DNA of 64,000 bases from DASUPK01 sp963747425. GTDB lineage: Bacteria > Actinomycetota > Thermoleophilia > Solirubrobacterales > 70-9. How positions within the stretch are numbered: the stretch's first letter is position 1; every line of letters starts with the position of its first letter. The position numbers were made by a program, and so were the translations under genes. The notes beneath the pieces are model-generated. The model saw only the letters and a list, made by a program, of their open reading frames with translations. It searched no databases and was not told the origin of the DNA. Below are positions 17,478 to 26,714 of this stretch, piece by piece. The DNA lies in contig CAVVFJ010000008.1 of NCBI GenBank assembly GCA_963747425.1, positions 62,001-126,000 of the forward strand, in the 5' to 3' direction.

Positions 17478-17951
17478 GTGGCTGAATATCGATTTCTCAC
17501 AACCTGGCTGCTCGAGGCTCCGCGGGAGCGCGTTTGGGATGCGATCTACGAGTCCGAGCGCTGGCCCACGTGGTGGCATGGCGTGCTCGAGGCCGACAAG
17601 CTCGAGGAGGGCGACGCCGACGGGGTGGGCCAGTACGGACGCTACGTCTGGAAGTCGAAGCTGCCCTACAAGCTCGAGTTCTTCGTGCGGACCACGAAGG
17701 TGGACAAGCCGTATCTGCTCGAGGGCGACGCCGAGGGTGAGCTGGCCGGCGTCGGTCGTTGGCGGCTCTTCGAGCGCGACGGGGTGACTGCGGCCCTCTA
17801 CGAGTGGAACGTGCGCACCACCAGGGCTTGGATGAACCTGCTCACGCCCATCGCCCGGCCGATCTTCGCGGTGAATCACGACTATGTGATGCGGAACGGC
17901 GGCCAGGGTCTCGCCAAGCTGCTCGGCGTGCCCCTGCTCGCCGTTGACTAG
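17478..17951 (+). CDS. SRPBCC-family (polyketide cyclase-like) protein
   Basis: 157 residues, a single helix-grip domain: LEAPRERVWDAIYESERWPTWWHGV near the start and a long C-terminal amphipathic helix (NHDYVMRNGGQGLAKLLG). Proteins of this pattern bind hydrophobic ligands. The start GTG 17478 has no obvious ribosome site. It lies between the ASCH gene and the groES promoter; function unassigned. Confidence 0.75.
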   Translation: MAEYRFLTTWLLEAPRERVWDAIYESERWPTWWHGVLEADKLEEGDADGVGQYGRYVWKSKLPYKLEFFVRTTKVDKPYLLEGDAEGELAGVGRWRLFERDGVTAALYEWNVRTTRAWMNLLTPIARPIFAVNHDYVMRNGGQGLAKLLGVPLLAVD

Positions 17952-17981
17952 CTGATCACCTACCCGAGGCCCGCGTCTGGC

Positions 17982-18024
17982 TACAATCAGCAGGCGCGCT
18001 GGCACTCTCCCATCGAGAGTGCCA
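17982..18024 (+). promoter_or_regulatory. groES promoter with CIRCE operator
   Basis: The -10 box TACAAT lies at 17982-17987. Downstream, TGGCACTC-N9-GAGTGCCA (18000-18024) matches the CIRCE element bound by HrcA, with the standard 9-base spacer. The operator falls just after the transcription start, so HrcA would repress groES-groEL until heat or unfolded protein relieves it. No hrcA gene is in the window. Confidence 0.85.
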
Positions 18025-18074
18025 AGACCCCGCGCAAACTTGAGACACACCCATCCGAGCTAGGAGGAATGCCG

Positions 18075-18362
18075 ATGAAGCTGAAGCCGCTAGGCGACCG
18101 CCTGATAGTTCAGGCAGTCGAGGAGGAGGAGACGACCGCAAGCGGGATCGTCCTCCCCGATACAGCGAAGGAAAAGCCCCAGAAGGGCAAGGTTCTCGCC
18201 GTCGGTGACGGTGAGGTCAAGGAGGACGGCTCCCGCCGCCCGCTCGATGTGAGCGAGGGCGACGAGGTCCTGTACTCCAAGTACGGAGGCACTGAGATCA
18301 CCGTCGACGGGGACGAGCTGCTCGTCCTGCGCGAGTCGGACGTACTCGCCAAGGTCGGCTAG
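18075..18362 (+). CDS. groS: Co-chaperonin GroES
   Basis: 95 residues starting MKLKPLGDRLIVQAVEEEE. The mobile loop region ETTASGIVLPDTAKEKP is intact. It caps the GroEL cage during ATP-driven folding. ATG 18075 lies 7 bases after GGAGG (18063-18067) and is preferred over ATG 18069, which is too close to that site. groEL follows after 31 bases with its own strong ribosome site. Confidence 0.95.
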   Translation: MKLKPLGDRLIVQAVEEEETTASGIVLPDTAKEKPQKGKVLAVGDGEVKEDGSRRPLDVSEGDEVLYSKYGGTEITVDGDELLVLRESDVLAKVG

Positions 18363-18393
18363 TCCAGGAACTTAGGAAGGAGGAAGCACACAT

Positions 18394-20034
<1,641 letters not shown>

Positions 20035-20070
20035 GGACTACGCTTGCCGCAACAGGCGAGTGTTGTGAGA

Positions 20071-20103
20071 GGGTGCTCCGCAGGCGAAGCCGAGGAGCAA
20101 CCC
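20071..20103 (+). other. Stem-loop in the groEL 3' untranslated region
   Basis: GGGTGCTCC and GGAGCAACCC pair with one bulged base and enclose a second small hairpin, GGC-GAA-GCC. It may stabilise the transcript end or form a first terminator. The GGCGAAGCC core also occurs in the dispersed repeats at 16.3 and 21.4 kb. Confidence 0.4.
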
Positions 20104-20114
20104 GATTCAAGCTG

Positions 20115-20134
20115 GGGCCCGGGCGACCGGGCCC
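20115..20134 (+). terminator. Terminator-like hairpin after groEL
   Basis: GGGCCCGG and CCGGGCCC form a perfect 8-bp stem closed by the tetraloop GCGA, followed by TTCGCTTT. It is a plausible rho-independent terminator for groES-groEL, lying just before the next start. Confidence 0.7.
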
Positions 20135-20151
20135 TTCGCTTTGCTGGAGGG

Positions 20152-20403
20152 GTGAGCAAGCTGCGGATCGCGGGCCTCCTCCTGATCGCCGGCTCGGCGC
20201 TGACGCTGGCCCTGCACTTCCTCGAGGCTCCCGAGGACCTCTACCGCTGGCTCTACCACCACCTGCTCTCCGGGCTCGACGTCCCGGATGAGCCGTCGAG
20301 CGGAACGGTCGATGCCGTCCGCTACACGTCGCTGGTCGGCGGGATCCTCGAGCTCGTCGTCGGAGTCGCGCTGCTCGCGGTCGACCGCGTGCGCCGCGGC
20401 TAG
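20152..20403 (+). CDS. Small two-helix membrane protein
   Basis: 83 residues with two transmembrane segments (RIAGLLLIAGSALTLALHFL and TSLVGGILELVVGVALLAV) joined by a polar loop. GTG 20152 is chosen because GGAGGG precedes it directly and an upstream ATG would put the groEL terminator inside the gene. It ends in a CTAG shared with the stop of the convergent gene. Function not recognised. Confidence 0.65.
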   Translation: MSKLRIAGLLLIAGSALTLALHFLEAPEDLYRWLYHHLLSGLDVPDEPSSGTVDAVRYTSLVGGILELVVGVALLAVDRVRRG

Positions 20404-21296
20404 GACTGCGTCCCGAGGACCGCGCCCATCGACCGGGGCTCCACGCCGAGCTGCTCCGCGTCTGCCGTGCCGTGCTCGCTGGTCATCGGCACCTCCATCA
20501 GCTCCGCCTCCTCCCAGGTGGCGAACACTGACGGGCCGACGACGAGCTCCAGGGCCCGAAGGCCGGTCCGCACCAATGGCACCGGCACGTGGACGAGGGG
20601 GCGACGGCGCCCGCTTGCCTCCATGACCCGCTCGACCATGTCGTCGTACGTGAGCACCTCCGGACCGGCGAGCTCAAAGCGGCCGTTCGCCCCACCCCGC
20701 CCCTTGGGCTTCCCGTCTGCGAGCGCGGCGACGACGCAAGCCGCGACGTCGCGAGCCCAGATCGGCTGGTATCGCGCCTCCCCCGAGCCCGACACCGGCA
20801 ACGCGGGCAGCAAGGAGAGGCGCTGCAGCAGGGTGATCCAGGGATCACCGGGCCGGTAGACGATCGATGGCGCGAACACGGTCGCCTCGAGCGGCGAATC
20901 CAGGATCGCGTGCTCGCCCAGCGCCTTGGAGCGGAAGAACCGCGTTCTCTGGAACCCCGTGGCTCCCATCGCGGAGAAGAAGAAGAAGCGAGAGGCACCC
21001 GCGCGCTCCGCGGAGCGCAGCAGACGGATCGTCGCCAGCCCGTTGAGCTCCTCGATGGTGCCTCCGGGCTGGTCGCGAATCGTGGCGGCCAGGTGGATCA
21101 CGGTGTCGACGCCGCGCATCGCATGGCGCATCGAAAGCGGGTCCCGGAGGTCCCCAAGCGCGATCTGGACGTCGACCCGATGCTCCCCGAGCTTCCTCGG
21201 ATCCCGGACCAGGGCCCGGAGCTCGTGGCCCGCTCCGAGCAGCGCCGGCAGGAGCTCGCCGCCGACCACGCCCGTTGCTCCCGTGAGGAGGATCAC
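20400..21296 (-). CDS. NAD(P)-binding atypical SDR / NmrA-like epimerase
   Basis: 298 residues. The Rossmann motif LLTGATGVVGGELLPALL is at the extreme N-terminus, with LGDLRDP, VIHLAA and a degenerate active site (FRSKALGEH) in place of YxxxK. This fits the NDUFA9-like/NmrA atypical SDR group, which often binds NAD(P) without redox activity. GTG 21296 follows a -10-like TACAGT (21308-21303) by 6 bases. It shares its CTAG stop with the membrane protein gene. Confidence 0.8.
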   Translation of the reverse strand: MILLTGATGVVGGELLPALLGAGHELRALVRDPRKLGEHRVDVQIALGDLRDPLSMRHAMRGVDTVIHLAATIRDQPGGTIEELNGLATIRLLRSAERAGASRFFFFSAMGATGFQRTRFFRSKALGEHAILDSPLEATVFAPSIVYRPGDPWITLLQRLSLLPALPVSGSGEARYQPIWARDVAACVVAALADGKPKGRGGANGRFELAGPEVLTYDDMVERVMEASGRRRPLVHVPVPLVRTGLRALELVVGPSVFATWEEAELMEVPMTSEHGTADAEQLGVEPRSMGAVLGTQS

Positions 21297-21339
21297 GCCG
21301 CCACTGTAGCCACCGCCCGAGTGACGCCACCGCTCTTGA

Positions 21340-21411
21340 CGGCTTCGCCATCAGGTCGCGGCGACGAGCGGCCGCCCAACATAAGTCGCTCCGGGCTTCG
21401 CCCTCCGCTCC
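21340..21411 (-). repeat. 72-bp dispersed repeat, copy B (inverted)
   Basis: Read on the minus strand this matches 16305-16375, including GGGCGAAGCCC, the TATGTT box (21383-21378) and ATGGCGAAGCCG. In this copy the ATG does not open the neighbouring gene's frame. It lies in the divergent region between the SDR and ferredoxin genes. Confidence 0.7.
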
Positions 21412-21436
21412 AGAAAGCGGGCGGCCTGGTCGCCGC

Positions 21437-21473
21437 TAGAATGTCGCGTCCGGCGGCGCCCCAGGGGCGCCGC
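21437..21473 (+). promoter_or_regulatory. Ferredoxin promoter and 5' hairpin
   Basis: TAGAAT (21437-21442) is a good -10 box. About ten bases downstream lies a perfect 10-bp inverted repeat with a one-base centre (GCGGCGCCCC-A-GGGGCGCCGC, 21453-21473). The hairpin would form the very 5' end of the mRNA, ahead of a strong ribosome site, and may stabilise the transcript or act as a protein-binding dyad. Confidence 0.6.
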
Positions 21474-21508
21474 AATCGCAACTACGACTCCGGAAAGGAA
21501 GAGGAGCC

Positions 21509-21778
21509 TTGGCATACGTCATCGCGGAGCCCTGTATCGGCGAGAAGGACAACTCCTGCGTCGAGGTCTGCCCCGTCGACTGCATCCATCCGACCCCGGA
21601 CGAACCCGACTACGACAACGTCCAGCAGCTCTTCATCGATCCGGACGAGTGCATCGACTGCGACGCCTGCGTCGAGGCCTGCCCGGTCGACGCCTGCTTT
21701 GCCGAGGACCAGCTCCCCGAGGAGTGGTCCAAGTACACGCAGATCAACCTCGAGTACTACAAGTCCAACGCCTCTTAG
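21509..21778 (+). CDS. fdxA: 7Fe ferredoxin (3Fe-4S/4Fe-4S)
   Basis: 89 residues, close to mycobacterial FdxA/FdxC. Cysteines occur as AEPCIGEKDNSCVEVCPVDC and DECIDCDACVEACPV, supplying one 3Fe-4S and one 4Fe-4S cluster. It is an electron carrier for P450s or other oxidoreductases. The start is TTG 21509 after GGAAAGGAAGAGGAG; the family's N-terminal YVIAEPC follows at once, so the start is secure. The gene is monocistronic with its own promoter. Confidence 0.92.
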   Translation: MAYVIAEPCIGEKDNSCVEVCPVDCIHPTPDEPDYDNVQQLFIDPDECIDCDACVEACPVDACFAEDQLPEEWSKYTQINLEYYKSNAS

Positions 21779-21910
21779 GCACGCGTCGACGCCTCCTGAG
21801 CGCCCGTCCCGCTGGACATAGCGACACCTTTCCCTACGTAGTTTTGGAACATTCGGCTAGAGCCGGCCGGATATTTGCCTGGACGGCCATTCGAGCCGAT
21901 CGGGCGGGGG

Positions 21911-22471
21911 ATGGCACGGAAGCTATCGAGAATTGCCCTGGCGACCGTCGCCTCCGCGATCTTCCTGGCGCCGGCCGGCGCGAGCGCGTCGGGGCGCTGG
22001 GACAACCTGCTGGCGCCCGAGTCGGCCTGTCCGGGCCAGTCGGAAAGGTCGCTGCCGATCGCCGCGCGGGAGGAGACGATGGTGTGCATGCACAACTGGG
22101 CGCGCACGCAGAAGGGCCTGAAGGCACTGCACCCGATGAAGAAGCTTCGCTCCTCCTCCCACAGGAAGGCGCGCGACATCAGGCATTGCCGGCAGTTCAG
22201 TCACGAGGCCTGCGGGCGGGACGCCTTCTACTGGTTCAGGCGGGTCGGGTTCATGCGGGGAAGCTGGGGCGCGGGCGAGAACCTCGCGTATGGACATGGC
22301 AGGCGGGGCACCGTGCGCCGCACGATGAGCGCCTGGCTCAACTCCGACATGCACCGATCCGTGCTCCTCACGCCCAACTTCGACGATGTCGGAATCAGCG
22401 TGGTCAGCGGCAAGTTCCGCGGGCATCGCCGCGTCGCGATCTGGGTGGCGCACTTCGGTTACCACCACTGA
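21911..22471 (+). CDS. Secreted CAP-domain (SCP/PR-1-like) protein
   Basis: 186 residues with a signal peptide (RKLSRIALATVASAIFLAPAGASAS). The CAP fold follows: MHNWARTQKGLKAL, SSHRKARDIRHCRQFSHEACG, GENLAYGHG, SAWLNSDMHRSVLL and VAIWVAHFGYHH. The bacterial family is YkwD-like; its biochemical activity is mostly unproven. Four cysteines suggest disulfides outside the cell. ATG 21911 directly follows GCGGGGG. Confidence 0.85.
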   Translation: MARKLSRIALATVASAIFLAPAGASASGRWDNLLAPESACPGQSERSLPIAAREETMVCMHNWARTQKGLKALHPMKKLRSSSHRKARDIRHCRQFSHEACGRDAFYWFRRVGFMRGSWGAGENLAYGHGRRGTVRRTMSAWLNSDMHRSVLLTPNFDDVGISVVSGKFRGHRRVAIWVAHFGYHH

Positions 22472-22477
22472 GCCGAG

Positions 22478-23689
22478 CTAGCCTGGCGAACGGGCCGGCA
22501 GGCCCAGGCTGCCGCTCTCCCGAGCGGCACCGAGCACCGGCTCGCTGACGATCCACAGGTAGGCGAGCAGTGAGACGTTTCTGGCCGCCAGGGGCCAGAC
22601 GAACGCGCCAGTCAGGGAATCCACGCCGTCGTAGTTCTGCAGCGTGATCTGAGTCAGGAGGATGGCCACGAGCAGGACGAGGTTCTCCTTGCCGAGCCCG
22701 TAGGCGCAGGCCGAGACCGGCAGGATCCAGAGCAGGAACTGCGGCGAGAGCACGGGCGCGAAGACCACCAGCACCGTCACCAGCGCCGTCGCCAGCTTGA
22801 GGTTGGAGACCTCCGAGCGCCAGCCGGCCCACACCAGCACCAGGTAGCCGATCGCCCCGATCGCCACGGAGAGCCAGCGCGCCGCGTCGGCGCCCGATGC
22901 CGAGAGCTCGAATCCGCCATGCCCGGTCACCGTCGCGACTCCGGAGGACCCCAGCGCATGGGCGACCTCGAATGGGCTCGCGGCGAGGGCCTCCACCTGC
23001 AGCGCGCGATCGGTGTGGTAGGTGATCGCCGACCCGAACTCGTCGCCCATCACGACGACGGCCGCCGCGCAGAGCAGCAGCGGGATCGCGCCGGCGACGA
23101 TCACCCGCCGCAGGTTCCTCTCGCCGCGCAGCAGCGCCGGGTAGATGAACAGCGGGAAGGCCTTGATGGCCACCCCAATCGACAGGAGTCCCGACCAGGT
23201 CGCCGAGCGGACGCGATCGCGTGCCAGGACCGCCGCCAGTACGAACAGCGCAGGAACGATGTCGAACCGGGAGAGAACCAGCGGGCCGGTGTCGATCAGC
23301 GAGGGGTCGAGCACCGCGTCGGAGAGGATCACCACGCCGACCGTGTAGATCCCCAGAGCCGAGAGCACTCGCCTCGTATCGCCGGGCAGCGCGAACGCGA
23401 TCAGGACGACGATCGCGAGATCGAACGCCAGCATCTCCCACATGAAGCCGTCGACGAACCCCTGCGTGCTGTCGTCGAGATAGATCGGAGCGATCAGGAC
23501 CGGAACGGAGAGGGGCGGGTACTCGATGCCCTGATCGCGATAGGGGAGGTCTCCGCCCTTGATCGCCTGAGCCTGAGGAGCGAAGTCGTTGACCAGGATC
23601 GACGACCAGTCACCGATCGTCGGCACGAAGACCGCCAGATGAAATGCGCAGATGAGGGCCGCCGCGGTCGCCCGCCAGCGGGTGGCCAA
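22478..23689 (-). CDS. GT87-family integral membrane glycosyltransferase
   Basis: 403 residues with about ten hydrophobic helices. The first loop after helix 1 holds GGDLPYRDQGIEYPPLSVPV, the acidic/aromatic loop typical of DUF2029/GT87 polyprenyl-phosphate-dependent mannosyltransferases (GT-C fold). The likely donor is polyprenol-phosphate-mannose, and a synthase for it is encoded at 41381. TTG 23689 starts 3 bases after the mrp stop, so they form one operon. Confidence 0.75.
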   Translation of the reverse strand: MATRWRATAAALICAFHLAVFVPTIGDWSSILVNDFAPQAQAIKGGDLPYRDQGIEYPPLSVPVLIAPIYLDDSTQGFVDGFMWEMLAFDLAIVVLIAFALPGDTRRVLSALGIYTVGVVILSDAVLDPSLIDTGPLVLSRFDIVPALFVLAAVLARDRVRSATWSGLLSIGVAIKAFPLFIYPALLRGERNLRRVIVAGAIPLLLCAAAVVVMGDEFGSAITYHTDRALQVEALAASPFEVAHALGSSGVATVTGHGGFELSASGADAARWLSVAIGAIGYLVLVWAGWRSEVSNLKLATALVTVLVVFAPVLSPQFLLWILPVSACAYGLGKENLVLLVAILLTQITLQNYDGVDSLTGAFVWPLAARNVSLLAYLWIVSEPVLGAARESGSLGLPARSPG

Positions 23690-23692
23690 GGC

Positions 23693-24844
23693 TTACTGCA
23701 CCATCGGCAGCTCGGTGCCGCTGACCCCGCCGCCGTTGGGGGCGGCCGCCGGCACGGCCTGCGCCTCCATGAGGGGCAGCTCCACGGGCGTCGAGGCGAC
23801 GATGCCACGGGCAGCCTCGCGGATCATCTGCGAGGCAGGCGCGTCGGGATCCTCGATCACCAGGGGCTTCCCGTCATCGGCCGCTTCGCGCAGATCGCCA
23901 GAGAGCGGAACCTTGGCCAGCAGCGGCACGTCGAGCTCGTCAGCAAGCAGCTGGCCACCACCCTCTCCGAAGATCGCGACGCGGTCGCCGTCAGGCCCCG
24001 TGAAGGCGGACATGTTCTCGATCACCCCGAGCACTTCGAGATCCACCTTGGCGGCCATTTCGGCCGCGCGGCGGGCGACGCTCTGGGCCGCCGGCTGTGG
24101 CGTGGTGACGATCACGATCTTCGCCTGGGGAAGAAGCTGGGCCAGCGTCATGGAGACGTCGCCGGTCCCGGGCGGGAGGTCGAGCAGGAGGTAGTCCAGC
24201 TCGTCCCAGGCGACGTCCTCGAGGAACTGCTGGATCGCCTTGTGGAGCATCGGCCCGCGCCAGACGACGGCGGCGTTCTCCTCGACGAAGAAGCCGATCG
24301 ACATCACCGTGGGTCCGGACGGCGAGACGGGCGGGATGATCTTGCGCTCCGGCGAGACGTCGGGCTTTCGGTTGATCCCCAGCATCCGCGGGATCGAATA
24401 GCCGTACACGTCACAATCGAGCGCACCGGCCTTGTGGCCATCGGCGACCAGCGCGGCGGCGAGGTTGGCGGTCATCGTGGACTTGCCGACGCCACCCTTG
24501 CCGGAGGCGACGCAGATCACGTTCTTGACCTGGGCCAGGGCTCCCTCCGGGAGCTTGGCGCGGCCGAGCTTCTGCTGCAGGCCGGACTTCTCGCTGTCGG
24601 AGAGGACGTCGAAGCCGACCTCGACCTTGTTGACCCCCTCCAGCTCGGAGACGTGCTTCGCGACCGCCTGCTGGAAGTGCGAGCGGATCGGACAGCCAGG
24701 CGTCGTCAGGGAGACGACCACGTCCACCCGGCCGTCGTCGTGGATGTCGATCGTGCGCACCATCCCCAGCTCGACGATCGACCGCCGCAGCTCCGGGTCG
24801 ATCACCTGGGTCAGCTTCTCGGTTATCTGCTCCTTGGTCGGCAC
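23693..24844 (-). CDS. mrp: Mrp/NBP35-type Fe-S cluster carrier ATPase
   Basis: 383 residues. An N-terminal MIP18/DUF59 domain (residues 1-~80; LTTPGCPIRSHFQ) is fused to a P-loop ATPase with the deviant Walker A GKGGVGKST and DCDVYGYSIPRMLG. It delivers Fe-S clusters to apoproteins. The CxxC seen in many Mrp proteins is not evident. GTG 24844 is chosen because TACACT (24857-24852) ends 7 bases before it; upstream sequence belongs to a terminator. Confidence 0.9.
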   Translation of the reverse strand: MPTKEQITEKLTQVIDPELRRSIVELGMVRTIDIHDDGRVDVVVSLTTPGCPIRSHFQQAVAKHVSELEGVNKVEVGFDVLSDSEKSGLQQKLGRAKLPEGALAQVKNVICVASGKGGVGKSTMTANLAAALVADGHKAGALDCDVYGYSIPRMLGINRKPDVSPERKIIPPVSPSGPTVMSIGFFVEENAAVVWRGPMLHKAIQQFLEDVAWDELDYLLLDLPPGTGDVSMTLAQLLPQAKIVIVTTPQPAAQSVARRAAEMAAKVDLEVLGVIENMSAFTGPDGDRVAIFGEGGGQLLADELDVPLLAKVPLSGDLREAADDGKPLVIEDPDAPASQMIREAARGIVASTPVELPLMEAQAVPAAAPNGGGVSGTELPMVQ

Positions 24845-24866
24845 GCCTCGAAGTGTACGCAGACGT

Positions 24867-24895
24867 GAAAACCGGGCCACGAGGGCCCGGTTTTC
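24867..24895 (-). terminator. Strong bidirectional-looking terminator
   Basis: GAAAACCGGGCC and GGCCCGGTTTTC form a perfect 12-bp stem with a 5-base loop, A/T-flanked on both sides. It ends the RVEP-repeat gene transcript and isolates the mrp promoter. No gene is seen between 24896 and 24982. Confidence 0.85.
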
Positions 24896-24982
24896 GAGGG
24901 AGGAGAGGTTGCTGCTTCCCACTCACATGGTGAGGGGCTTCTCCGGGCGCGCCACCTCTCGAGGGCGGCCCGGGCTAAGCGA

Positions 24983-25453
24983 CTAGATGCGCTCGCGCAC
25001 CTTCTTGACCGCCGGCTCGACGCGGTCCCGGTAGATGGGCTCCACGCGCTCCTTGACGACGGGCTCGACACGCTCCTCGCGATACACGGGCTCGACGCGA
25101 TCGCGCGCCCTGCGGGCCTGGCCGACCAGCTGGTCGGTGACCTGACGCCGGACGTCCCCGCCCTTTGCCTCGGCCTTCTCGATCTCGCTGCCGAGTCGCT
25201 TGCGAAGAGACTCGATCTCGGTCGTCCTCGCCTGCGGGTCGCGGAGGGTCTGGACACGCTTCTGCAGCGTCTCGATCTCCTGCGAGCGGGTCTCGGAGTT
25301 GCGCCACGTATCGGCGGTGGTCCGAACATTCTCGGCGACCGTGGGAGCGGCGCCGATGGCGACGTCAACGGCCTGCAAGGCCTGCTCGGACGGCTTGCGG
25401 CCGCTGGTGACTTCGGTCTTCTCTTCGGTCTTGCTCTTGGTCTTGCTGGCCAT
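24983..25453 (-). CDS. RVEP-repeat helical protein of unknown function
   Basis: 156 residues from ATG 25453. It begins with a Lys/Thr-rich basic segment (ASKTKSKTEEKTEV), then long charged helices with coiled-coil character (RSQEIETLQKRVQTLRD, EIESLRKRLGSEIEKAE). The C-terminus has four imperfect repeats: DRVEPVYRE, ERVEPVVK, ERVEPIYR, DRVEPAVKK. No enzymatic motif, signal or membrane span is visible. The architecture recalls phasin- or histone-like coating proteins, but identity is not established. Two LexA-like boxes lie over its presumed promoter, so DNA-damage control is possible. Confidence 0.6.
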   Translation of the reverse strand: MASKTKSKTEEKTEVTSGRKPSEQALQAVDVAIGAAPTVAENVRTTADTWRNSETRSQEIETLQKRVQTLRDPQARTTEIESLRKRLGSEIEKAEAKGGDVRRQVTDQLVGQARRARDRVEPVYREERVEPVVKERVEPIYRDRVEPAVKKVRERI

Positions 25454-25515
25454 CAGTGCTCTCAATCCCTTCGGCTTGCTTTCGTCGGACTCTTATTAGC
25501 TCTAAGGATGTTCGG

Positions 25516-25554
25516 AGCTTAGCACCGAACACATGTTTTGCGAACACACGTTTG
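25516..25554 (-). promoter_or_regulatory. Putative SOS promoter: two tandem LexA-like boxes
   Basis: CGAACACATGTTTT (25526-25539) and CGAACACACGTTTG (25541-25554) both fit the Gram-positive LexA pattern GAAC-N4-GTTY and are spaced 15 bp apart. On the minus strand a -10-like TAAGCT (25521-25516) and a -35-like TTCGCA (25544-25539) place the boxes over the promoter of the RVEP-repeat gene. No other gene starts from this region. Confidence 0.55.
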
Positions 25555-25628
25555 TAACCCTCCCGGAAGGGCGAGTTACACCGTTTCGCCGATTGCCCAG
25601 CCCACAAACCTCGGCGCTGGACCTTTGC

Positions 25629-26714
25629 CTAGCGAAAGAGGGAGAGCAGGCGTCTGGGTCGCGCGGCGCCCACGCGGTCGACCCACTCCGCCGGGCTGTC
25701 GAGCTCATCCGGCCGGGGCAGGGCATCGGGCTCGCTCCAGGCGCGGTTGAGCGTACGGATGCCGTGAGCTCGAACAACTTCGTCGGCGAATGCCTTGCCA
25801 CGGCGGTACTGCGCCAGCTTCATCTCGAGGCCGAGCACCTTGGAGACGATGGAGTCGAGCAGGCCGCGGCGCTCTCGGTCCCGATCAAGCGCGCGGCGGA
25901 GATCCGTGTAGCCGGGATCGAGCTGGTCGCCGACGGCGTCCATGACGTGCTCCGCGTAGCCCTCGACCAGGGTCATCGTCGCGGTCAGCTTCTCCACCAA
26001 ACGGCGATGCGGCTCTGGCCAGAGCAGCGTTGCGAGCTCGCCGTTGGTCGCGGAGCGAACCAGCTCGCGCGGGTTGGTGCGGGCCAGCTTGCCGAGGAGC
26101 TCGCCCGGCTTCACCTCGATCGCCGCCTTCTCGAAGAGCTCTTCGGCGATCCCCCCGATGTGCTCGCGTAGCCACGGGACGGCCGCGAAGTGGACCGCGT
26201 GGGTCGTCTCGTGGAGCGCGATCCAGCGTAGGAAGAGGTCGCGGTCGACGTCCAGGCGCGCCCGCGCCGCCGAGAGGTTGGGACCGACGAACAGCAGCCT
26301 CGGCGCACGTGCCGGCCCGATCAGGGCGACGTCGTACTGGCCGATCACGCGCTGGGACAGGTAGCCGACCGCGAGCCCGATCTCGGCGCCGGTGGCGGCC
26401 CTGACGATCGTGCGCTGCAGGCCCTTGCCGCCGGTGCCGTTGCTGCTCATCCGCTCCTCGAGGTGCTCCTCGACCCGCGTCGAGAGCTCGCGAAAGGTCT
26501 CGAGGTTCACGTCTGCCCACTCGTCGCGGTCCACCAGCTCGGCGGGAGGCACGCCTCCTTTCGGCTTCAGGCCCGTGTAGCGACGGACCAGCTCGGCGGC
26601 GCGCTCGGACTCGGTGCGGAGCTCATCCGCTGTGCCGTCCCACCGCGGACCGCTTCCCGAGAGGGCGCGGGCGACCCGCTCGGCCATGCTCCAGTCGACC
26701 ATGCCCTCAGGCAT
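25629..26714 (-). CDS. Zinc-dependent metalloprotease-like protein (DUF2342 family)
   Basis: 361 residues. The zincin motif HETTH (in ALHETTHAVHFAAVPWL) is present, with a conserved downstream GYAEHVMDAVG. The family is actinobacterial and often annotated as coenzyme F420 biosynthesis-associated, though its biochemical role is unproven. ATG 26714 overlaps the end of the upstream phosphatase gene by 8 bases; ATG 26702 is an alternative. The two form an operon. Confidence 0.8.
   Translation of the reverse strand: MPEGMVDWSMAERVARALSGSGPRWDGTADELRTESERAAELVRRYTGLKPKGGVPPAELVDRDEWADVNLETFRELSTRVEEHLEERMSSNGTGGKGLQRTIVRAATGAEIGLAVGYLSQRVIGQYDVALIGPARAPRLLFVGPNLSAARARLDVDRDLFLRWIALHETTHAVHFAAVPWLREHIGGIAEELFEKAAIEVKPGELLGKLARTNPRELVRSATNGELATLLWPEPHRRLVEKLTATMTLVEGYAEHVMDAVGDQLDPGYTDLRRALDRDRERRGLLDSIVSKVLGLEMKLAQYRRGKAFADEVVRAHGIRTLNRAWSEPDALPRPDELDSPAEWVDRVGAARPRRLLSLFR

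Noticed and set aside
17944..17949. TTGACT as the groES -35 box
   Set aside because: It is over 30 bases from the TACAAT -10 box, too far for a sigma-70-type promoter.
21340..21411. Repeat copy B as the true start of the SDR gene (ATG at 21351)
   Set aside because: That ATG is out of frame with the Rossmann-fold protein, whose own GTG 21296 has a well-placed TACAGT box.
24896..24982. Possible tRNA or small RNA between the terminator and the RVEP gene
   Set aside because: No cloverleaf, T-loop GGTTCGA-type motif or CCA end was found; only short GC-rich hairpins. No tRNA was convincing anywhere in the window.
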